From the NCBI GenBank assembly GCA_964373575.1, contig CAYJVB010000009.1, positions 1 through 28,038 of the forward strand: 28,038 nucleotides of DNA, in the 5' to 3' direction. A program made the position numbers and the translations under genes. The notes beneath the pieces were generated by a model. The model was given only the letters and a program-made list of their open reading frames with translations, was not told the DNA's origin and did not search any database. Below are positions 23,205 to 28,038 of the stretch, piece by piece (the first letter of the stretch is position 1; each line of letters opens with the position of its first letter). This stretch comes from CAYJVB01 sp964373575 (GTDB taxonomy: Archaea; Aenigmatarchaeota; Aenigmatarchaeia; CG10238-14).

Positions 23205-24479
23205 TTGGATTGGCTCGATAGGATTTTTGGAAAAAAAGAGGAAATTGAAGAAACAAAGATGTCACTGAAAGATGTAGAAGATTTTCTGGTAAATAAACTG
23301 GAAGAAGATTTGAACCCCTTGAGAGAATCAGTCAAAAAAGAATGCTTGAGGGAGTACGAAAACTTACAAACACTTGCTAATACACTGCAGGATCAGTTGA
23401 AATCTCTTGAACAGGTTCCTTATTCAGGAAAAGATAATCCCTTACTCATAAGAAAAGCTGTAGGAAGCAGAAAAAGCTTTGTAAAAAAGATGAAACTTCT
23501 GGTCAAGCAGATACAAAAACCAATTGGAGAAGACATAGATTCTATTCTTGATTACCATAACGAAGTTGCTAAGTCTGTCAATGTCACAAACGCAAAAACA
23601 GTAGGGGAATACGCATTTCTGAAAGAGTTATTTGAAGAGCAAGGGGAAAAAGTGGTACAAAGTTTTCGCCAAATAATGGAAACAGACAAGAAATTGGGGA
23701 ACATACTAAAAGAGTTTAGAAATTCTAGTGCTAAATTGTTAGAAACACAGGAGATTGTTGCTGGAGTATTGAAGTTGACAGAAGAACTGAAAAAAAATGA
23801 AACAGGTGAATTAGAGAAAACAACGAGAAAAATAGAGGATAAAAAGAAAAAAATTGAAAATGAGTTGAAAAATTTATTTGATAGTGATGAGTTGAAAACA
23901 TTTTTGGTAATGCAAAAACTCAGTGAGGATCTGAGGATTAGTCTGCAGAATAAAAAGTCTGATTTTATGCGTTCTGTTACAAAAATGGAAAAGCCTTTAA
24001 AGAAATACAGGTGGTCCGTCGAAAATAAAATTTTAGATGATTATGTAGAAGGCTCGTTTGAATCTGTTTTACTTCGAGACCCTAAGGGAGAAGTTTTCAT
24101 GTCTGCCATTAAGGATATGAAAAAGAAGATAATCCAAGGAGAGATAGATCTAAAGGATAGTGACAAATTCATGACTGTTATAGAAAATATGATAGGAGAT
24201 AACACTATAGGAAAAATTCTTGAAGAGTATTCAAAATTTTCAGAGGAGTTAAAAAACCAGGAGGAAAAAATAACATTGCAAGAAATTCCAAAGAGAAAGA
24301 ACGACTTAGAGAATGAGATGAATAAATTAAAGAGAGAAATGGAAGAAATTATGGTCGAGAAAAAGAGAATTGAAGAGCGAAGAAAAATAATACAAATCGA
24401 TAAAGAACAAAAATTAAGGGAATTGGAAAAAATACTGAATGATATTGCTGGTAAAAAAATTTTACTAGAGGTAAATTAA
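23205..24479 (+). CDS. Large coiled-coil protein of unknown function
   Basis: The 424-residue protein is almost wholly alpha-helical and charged, with long heptad stretches in the second half (IPKRKNDLENEMNKLKREME; KKRIEERRKIIQIDKEQKL). There is no signal peptide or membrane helix, and Cys occurs once. The N-terminus MDWLDRIFGKKEE and the middle helices resemble cytoplasmic structural or scaffolding proteins, without a motif for SMC ATPase heads. The TTG start is supported by a TATA box 27 nt upstream. Its function cannot be inferred. Confidence 0.7.
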   Translation: MDWLDRIFGKKEEIEETKMSLKDVEDFLVNKLEEDLNPLRESVKKECLREYENLQTLANTLQDQLKSLEQVPYSGKDNPLLIRKAVGSRKSFVKKMKLLVKQIQKPIGEDIDSILDYHNEVAKSVNVTNAKTVGEYAFLKELFEEQGEKVVQSFRQIMETDKKLGNILKEFRNSSAKLLETQEIVAGVLKLTEELKKNETGELEKTTRKIEDKKKKIENELKNLFDSDELKTFLVMQKLSEDLRISLQNKKSDFMRSVTKMEKPLKKYRWSVENKILDDYVEGSFESVLLRDPKGEVFMSAIKDMKKKIIQGEIDLKDSDKFMTVIENMIGDNTIGKILEEYSKFSEELKNQEEKITLQEIPKRKNDLENEMNKLKREMEEIMVEKKRIEERRKIIQIDKEQKLRELEKILNDIAGKKILLEVN

Positions 24480-24485
24480 GATATT

Positions 24486-24631
24486 CGCCAAGGTAGGGAT
24501 TTGAACCCTAAAGCCCGTGAGGGCGCCGGTTATCCTTCAGTCCACCTCCTTGCCATCATTAATCAGGGTCAAGCCATCTTCTACATCGGACGACTCAAGA
24601 CCGGTGCATTACCAGATTCTGCCACCTTGGC
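24486..24631 (-). tRNA. tRNA-Ser (anticodon UGA) with a 62-nt intron
   Basis: On the minus strand the acceptor GCCAAGG pairs with CCTTGGC, and the next base G is a serine-type discriminator. The T arm is TAGGG-TTCAAAT-CCCTA, and the long variable arm GCCC-TCAC-GGGC makes it a class II tRNA. The anticodon stem CCGGT pairs with ACCGG only if about 62 nt (24532-24593) are removed, leaving the loop CUUGAGA with anticodon UGA. Mature length is about 84 nt, normal for Ser. The intron sits after position 37, the canonical archaeal place. The 3' CCA is not encoded. A TATA-like TTTTTAAG lies about 40 nt upstream. Confidence 0.88.
24532..24593 (-). other. Intron of tRNA-Ser
   Basis: Boundaries are set by restoring the anticodon stem and a seven-base loop. 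Near the junctions, GUCC/GGAC and AGUC/GACU can pair inside the intron, so a bulge-helix-bulge substrate is likely but relaxed; the splice points could be one or two bases off. The exons would need the archaeal splicing endonuclease, not encoded here, and RtcB, which is. Confidence 0.7.
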
Positions 24632-24668
24632 TTAATAGAAAGAATAGCTAGTTGGAGCTTAAAAACAT

Positions 24669-24875
24669 TTACAATTTCAGCGTATGCTTAAACTTCGAAG
24701 ACTCGGCTTTTTTTAATGGCCATGCATCTTCTATCAACATATCTGGAACATCTTCATCTAAAACAGGATATGCCAGCTTGCAGTGATTACATGTAATGAA
24801 CATCCCCTTTTCTTTAACATCCCCCTTACATTTTGGGCATGCGAGAATCTCCATAAGACCTTTTGGTACGGGCAT
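24669..24875 (-). CDS. Trm112-like zinc-ribbon protein
   Basis: The 68-residue protein has the Trm112/YcaR pattern: LMEILACPKCKGDVKEKG with Cys13 and Cys16, then ITCNHCKLAYPVLDEDVPDM with Cys29 and Cys32. Trm112 activates methyltransferases acting on tRNA, rRNA and release factors in archaea and eukaryotes; short bacterial relatives (UPF0434) share the fold. It is divergent from the HIT gene, and a nearly symmetrical TTTTAAAA-type TATA element near 24885-24895 may serve both directions. Confidence 0.85.
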   Translation of the reverse strand: MPVPKGLMEILACPKCKGDVKEKGMFITCNHCKLAYPVLDEDVPDMLIEDAWPLKKAESSKFKHTLKL

Positions 24876-24919
24876 AATATCATTTTAAAAATTTAACTAA
24901 CAATTATTAAAAGGTTTAT

Positions 24920-25381
24920 ATGCTGTGCACATTCTGTGATAAAAAAATAAAGGATTTGACATTTTTAGAATCGAAAAACTTTAGATCTGTGTACAATATT
25001 TCTCCTATCTTAGAAGGTCATTCTTTAATAATTCCCAAGAAACATATTGAAACAACATTTGAATTTAATGGCGAAGAACTAAAGGAGATGTTTGAATTAA
25101 CGAATAAAACAACAAAATTATTATTAGAAACATTTAGTGGAGAAGGTTTTGACTGGGTTCTGATGAACGGCGATGTTGCTGGCTCTAGAATACCACATAT
25201 ACATCTTCACGTATTTCCTAGGATGAAAAACGATGGGTTTTCTGACCCAAGAAAATTTTTCTTTAAATTACTTGAAACAGAAAAATCAAAAAATAGAAAA
25301 AAACTCCCCCTAGCTAAGCTGAAGAGCATAGTATTAAAGCTTAGACCTCAAACAATTCAACAAAACTTGAAAAGGTTGTAA
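24920..25381 (+). CDS. HIT-family nucleotide hydrolase/transferase
   Basis: The 153-residue protein has the histidine triad HIHLHVF at His93, His95 and His97 and the upstream strand GHSLIIPKKH. An N-terminal Cys pair (CTFC) resembles the zinc-binding N-terminus of many HIT proteins. Members cleave AMP or similar groups from small molecules or proteins. A long basic C-terminal tail (KNRKKLPLAKLKSIVLKLR) exceeds the minimal domain. A CofC-like gene follows after five bases. Confidence 0.88.
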   Translation: MLCTFCDKKIKDLTFLESKNFRSVYNISPILEGHSLIIPKKHIETTFEFNGEELKEMFELTNKTTKLLLETFSGEGFDWVLMNGDVAGSRIPHIHLHVFPRMKNDGFSDPRKFFFKLLETEKSKNRKKLPLAKLKSIVLKLRPQTIQQNLKRL

Positions 25382-25386
25382 TATAC

Positions 25387-26175
25387 ATGAGTAAAAGTTA
25401 TTTTGTTCTAATACCTTTCAAAGGTTTAGAAGGTGCAAAAACCAGACTCGATTATGCTGATACTAGAGATGGATTCTTGTATCCAGATGAAAGACAAAGT
25501 TTAGCTTTGAATTTAGTTACCGATGTTTATAGAGTTTGGACTGAAGCAATAGGGAGCGGTGGAAATGTTACTGTTGGCTTAATGAAGGATATTTTAGGAG
25601 AAACACGACAAAGATTGGAAAATAATAGAATTAAAGTAGTTCCCATGCCTTCTGAAGATATAAATGAAAGCATGAGACATTATGGTCAACAGGCTTTTAG
25701 AGATGGCTATGAAAGATATGCTGTGGGTGGTTCTGACTTACCTCTTCTTACTGTTGGTGATGTTCGAATGTTACAAGAAACAAGCGAAAAATATACGAGA
25801 AATTTTTCGGGTGTTGTTTTATCGGAAGGAGATCTAGGCGGAACAACTTATTATGTAATTACTCCACCAACTGCTTATGAAATAGAATTATATGCGCACG
25901 GAAGAAGTAATTTAGAAAATCAACTTGCTCGTTTCGCGGCTTTGAGGATTCGATATGATTTAATGTGGACAAGAAACTTGTTTTTGGACATAGATTATCC
26001 AGAAGATCTAATACAACTTCTAGTTGCTTTTAATGTTGGTGCGAAAGTTTATTGTAATAGAGAAACATTTAAGTTTTTAATGCCCTTATTTAACCAATTA
26101 ACAAACGAGAATAGTGATAGAGGAGAAAGATTTAGAAACTTGTTAAATAGGGCTCAGCATTTAAAAGTAAAATAA
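25387..26175 (+). CDS. CofC/MobA-like nucleotidyltransferase
   Basis: The 262-residue protein matches 2-phospho-lactate guanylyltransferase and related NTP transferases: VLIPFKGLEGAKTRL at the N-terminus for nucleotide binding, VGGSDLPLLTVGDV with the metal Asp, GDLGGTTYYVI and LDIDYPEDL. CofC acts in coenzyme F420 synthesis. No other F420 gene is in the window, and the region around GGT-TYYV differs from classic CofC, so another acceptor is possible. It may form an operon with the HIT gene before it. Confidence 0.7.
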   Translation: MSKSYFVLIPFKGLEGAKTRLDYADTRDGFLYPDERQSLALNLVTDVYRVWTEAIGSGGNVTVGLMKDILGETRQRLENNRIKVVPMPSEDINESMRHYGQQAFRDGYERYAVGGSDLPLLTVGDVRMLQETSEKYTRNFSGVVLSEGDLGGTTYYVITPPTAYEIELYAHGRSNLENQLARFAALRIRYDLMWTRNLFLDIDYPEDLIQLLVAFNVGAKVYCNRETFKFLMPLFNQLTNENSDRGERFRNLLNRAQHLKVK

Positions 26176-26193
26176 ATTTCAAAGGGCGATTTG

Positions 26194-26490
26194 ATGGTAA
26201 TATTTAACGCAATAAAAGCATTTATTTTTTTACCTCTATTCTTCTATTTGGGATATCAACTAGATGCATCTGGTTTTATGTATCTAATTTTGGCAGTAAT
26301 CGTTCTTGTCGGATATTGCAGCGCTCAACTTGCAACTGGTTATTTTCCAATAAAGGCTGTCATTATGTTTCCGCTTTTATTTTATTTCGGTTATAGATTT
26401 GCAGATTCAGGTAATTTCATGTTTATTCTCTTAGGTATAGCTACGTTTTTTGTTTATTTGGTTGTAAAAGCAATAGCACCCGATGCATAA
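26194..26490 (+). CDS. Small membrane protein with two internal repeats
   Basis: The 98-residue protein consists of about four membrane helices in two similar halves: IKAFIFLPLFFYLGYQLDAS and IKAVIMFPLLFYFGYRFADS, each followed by a second helix. The pattern shows an internal duplication of a helical hairpin. I start at the ATG at 26194; a TTG three bases earlier is equivalent. Family and function are not recognised. It ends 8 bp before the convergent Cbf5 gene stop. Confidence 0.65.
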   Translation: MVIFNAIKAFIFLPLFFYLGYQLDASGFMYLILAVIVLVGYCSAQLATGYFPIKAVIMFPLLFYFGYRFADSGNFMFILLGIATFFVYLVVKAIAPDA

Positions 26491-26498
26491 AATCTTCA

Positions 26499-27308
26499 CT
26501 AAATTACTCTATCTGTTTTTATATAAACGTTTTCATCGTTTTTTACTAGTCCAATCCCGATTAATTTATTTTCTCTAGAAAAAATACCTACATGATCGCC
26601 AGCCTTAAAGTTACCACTTATATCATAAATATCCCTTTCTTTTATCGGTGAGCCATGCAATATTTCTTCTATTTTTTGGTCACTAATAATAATTCGAGTT
26701 ACATGTGGTATTGCATCCTCGATTGGTATGAGTATTTTGTTTATATTTTTCTTTTCTTTAACTTCCTCGAGAGTTACACTATCCTGAATTGAAAAATGTC
26801 CTACTTTCGTTCTTCTTAGTTGCTGCAATTGAGCTCCTGTGCTTAACTTTTCTCCAATATCTGAAACCAGTTTTCTTATATATGTTCCAGCTTGAACTTT
26901 AGTTTTGAAAGCAACTTTCTTACCCACTTTATCAACTATGGTAAAGCTGTATACAGTTCTATTTCTGGGTCTTCGTGCAACATTCGACTTGACAGGAGGT
27001 ATTTGTGTTATTTCTCCAATAAAATTTTCTGAGATTATTTTTACGAGCGTTTGCAAATCAACATCCCTGTGAAGATACATAAAACCTTCATACTCCTTGT
27101 CTAAACCCATAAGAAGAGGTACAGTTTTAACAGCATTATTTAGTGCTATAACAAGTACACCTGAAGCATTGGAATCTAAAATTCCCGTGTTTCCAGCTTT
27201 CTTGCACTTTAATGTTTTTCTAACCTTTTCAGTTACTTCTCGAGATGTTGGGCCTACTGGCTTATCAAGATTTATAACCGCTCTTGAGAACAGTTCGTCT
27301 GTATCCAT
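26499..27308 (-). CDS. cbf5: tRNA/rRNA pseudouridine synthase, Cbf5/TruB family
   Basis: The 269-residue protein contains the TruB_N catalytic domain: INLDKPVGPTSREVTEKVRK, then AGNTGILDSNASGVLVIAL with the catalytic Asp, the conserved YEGFMYLH, and QAGTYIRKLVSDIG. A PUA domain follows at about residues 185-269 (RIIISDQKIEEILHGSPI, VGIFSRENKLIGIG). In archaea Cbf5 works with Nop10, Gar1 and L7Ae in H/ACA particles or alone on tRNA Psi55. GHTGTLDP is GNTGILDS here, and the protein is shorter than usual Cbf5 (about 330 aa). It follows eL14 by 21 bp, an arrangement common in archaea. Confidence 0.9.
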   Translation of the reverse strand: MDTDELFSRAVINLDKPVGPTSREVTEKVRKTLKCKKAGNTGILDSNASGVLVIALNNAVKTVPLLMGLDKEYEGFMYLHRDVDLQTLVKIISENFIGEITQIPPVKSNVARRPRNRTVYSFTIVDKVGKKVAFKTKVQAGTYIRKLVSDIGEKLSTGAQLQQLRRTKVGHFSIQDSVTLEEVKEKKNINKILIPIEDAIPHVTRIIISDQKIEEILHGSPIKERDIYDISGNFKAGDHVGIFSRENKLIGIGLVKNDENVYIKTDRVI

Positions 27309-27329
27309 GATAAAAAGTTATGAAATTAA

Positions 27330-27845
27330 CTATTTCTTTTTAGCCTTACCCTTCTGCGCAGATTTTTCAGGCTTCTTTTCTTTGCTAGCCCCCTCGGACA
27401 TTACTTCTTCTCCTTTCGCACCTTTTTTAGGTAATTTTTCCTTACTCCTTTTCCTTACAGCTTTCTCTTCTTTTGGTTTCTCTTCCTTCTCTTCAATCTT
27501 TTTTTCTTCAACTTCTTCCTTCTTCTCCTCAGTTTTTGGAACTTTCTTCTCAGCTTCTTTTACAACTTCGGGGCTTGGTTTACCTAGACCTAGTTTAGTT
27601 AATAGATGAGCAGCTTGATATCCGTCAATGACCTCTTTTTCACTGGCATCCGATTTAATTTTTAGCAAATTTTCTGTTGGCTCTAAATGTTCGACATTAC
27701 ATCTTCTTCTTTTGATACCAGTTAAGACTTTTGGACCTGTAACAAAAACAAAATTATCATCTACTTTTTTTACCACTACACAATATTTTCCAGCCTCTCT
27801 ACCAGCTGTTTTTATGCATACCCTACCTACATCGAGTGCTGCCAC
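27330..27845 (-). CDS. rpl14e: Large ribosomal subunit protein eL14 with charged C-terminal extension
   Basis: The start is the GTG at 27845, five bases after GAGGTGA, giving AALDVGRVCIKTAGREAGKY, the eL14 N-terminus with its KOW-like fold. A GTG at 27854 lies inside the SD and is rejected. Residues to about 90 are the ribosomal domain (TGIKRRRCNVEHLEP, then ASEKEVIDGY). The remaining 80 residues are low-complexity Lys/Glu with Pro and Ala, as in several archaeal and eukaryotic eL14 tails. It is the first gene of an operon with cbf5. Confidence 0.9.
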   Translation of the reverse strand: MAALDVGRVCIKTAGREAGKYCVVVKKVDDNFVFVTGPKVLTGIKRRRCNVEHLEPTENLLKIKSDASEKEVIDGYQAAHLLTKLGLGKPSPEVVKEAEKKVPKTEEKKEEVEEKKIEEKEEKPKEEKAVRKRSKEKLPKKGAKGEEVMSEGASKEKKPEKSAQKGKAKKK

Positions 27846-27854
27846 TCTAATCAC

Positions 27855-28021
27855 CTCATTTTTATAATGTTTCTATTTCTATATTAAAAAGTCAAGTTTA
27901 TATGAGTTTTGTTATACATAAGAGTAGCTATTGTAAATCTTATCACACTAAAGAACTTTCTACACGGTATTTAATAACTTTAGTATAGACTTATAATTCT
28001 ATAGATAAAGGGGTTAAGAAC
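27855..28021. other. Divergent intergenic region upstream of eL14
   Basis: The gap contains TATA-like stretches for eL14 on the minus strand (around 27880-27905) and TTATAATT near 27991 for the next plus-strand gene. No RNA gene or repeat was found. Confidence 0.35.
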
Positions 28022-28038
28022 ATGAGAAAATTACACAT
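28022..28038 (+). CDS. First codons of a further gene, cut by the window edge
   Basis: An ATG at 28022 follows AAAGGGG by about eight bases and a TATA-like element by about 28 bases, and starts the codons MRKLH before the sequence ends. The product cannot be named. Confidence 0.3.

Noticed and set aside
24486..24631. tRNA-Leu or two separate tRNA fragments
   Set aside because: The discriminator G, the UGA anticodon and restoration of one class II cloverleaf after intron removal fit tRNA-Ser.
27372..27560. Lys/Glu-rich tail of eL14 as a separate or broken gene
   Set aside because: It is in frame with the ribosomal domain, and charged tails are common in this protein.
1..28038. CRISPR arrays, insertion sequences or transposase genes
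   Set aside because: I saw no regularly spaced short repeats and no transposase-like protein; the only strong direct repeat is the wHTH pair.

Overview
The window is AT-rich and archaeal. The evidence is ribosomal proteins eS26 and eL14 next to a Cbf5-type pseudouridine synthase, RtcB and archease, a PilT/FlaI-type secretion ATPase with class III (ISP-type) pilins, an intron-containing tRNA-Ser with no encoded CCA, TATA boxes about 25 nt upstream of leaderless starts, and frequent GTG/TTG starts behind GGTG-type Shine-Dalgarno (SD) sites. Compact genes and small orphan proteins, plus a MetRS of a kind I associate with small-genome lineages, suggest a DPANN-like archaeon. That placement is inference, and I cannot name the lineage.

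Layout. (1) 1-5134, minus strand: a regulator/nuclease operon made of a small winged helix (wHTH) protein, a PD-(D/E)XK-like domain plus wHTH, and a membrane-anchored PIN-like ORF plus wHTH. It is translationally coupled to a very large membrane-anchored beta-helix surface protein that runs off the left edge. Two wHTH copies are almost identical at DNA level, and two small homologous reading frames lie antisense inside the PIN/wHTH ORF. (2) 5484-6214: a coiled-coil/wHTH regulator behind inverted repeats, and a 48-aa protein. (3) 6373-11767: a type IV pilus locus with a minor pilin-like protein, two ISP pilins, two T2SSF membrane platform genes (one interrupted by three consecutive in-frame stops), and the secretion ATPase, which is coupled to eS26. 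(4) 12063-15406: RtcB, an exported His/Cys-rich protein, a 34-aa zinc-knuckle protein, a CcdA-like membrane protein and a stand-alone ATP-cone protein. (5) 15510-20465: a lipoate-ligase-family protein overlapping a G3E GTPase, an orphan 312-aa protein, archease, a PrxQ/Bcp peroxiredoxin, an endonuclease IV and a small HD protein. (6) 20573-23078: MetRS, a B3/B4 domain that is out of frame at an A8 tract, and an EMAP-II/CsaA-type tRNA-binding protein. (7) 23205-28038: a coiled-coil protein, tRNA-Ser(UGA) with an intron, a Trm112-like protein, a HIT protein, a CofC-like protein, a duplicated-hairpin membrane protein, Cbf5 and eL14, and the first codons of one more gene.

Functional themes are cell-surface adhesion and pili with local regulators, RNA ligation/repair (RtcB plus archease, 4.7 kb apart, with an intron-bearing tRNA that would need RtcB), translation (MetRS set, eS26, eL14, Cbf5, Trm112), and extracytoplasmic thiol/metal chemistry. 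The observations most worth checking are the MetRS-B3/B4 frameshift, the triple-stop interruption of the pilus platform gene, and the repeat/antisense architecture of the regulator operon.
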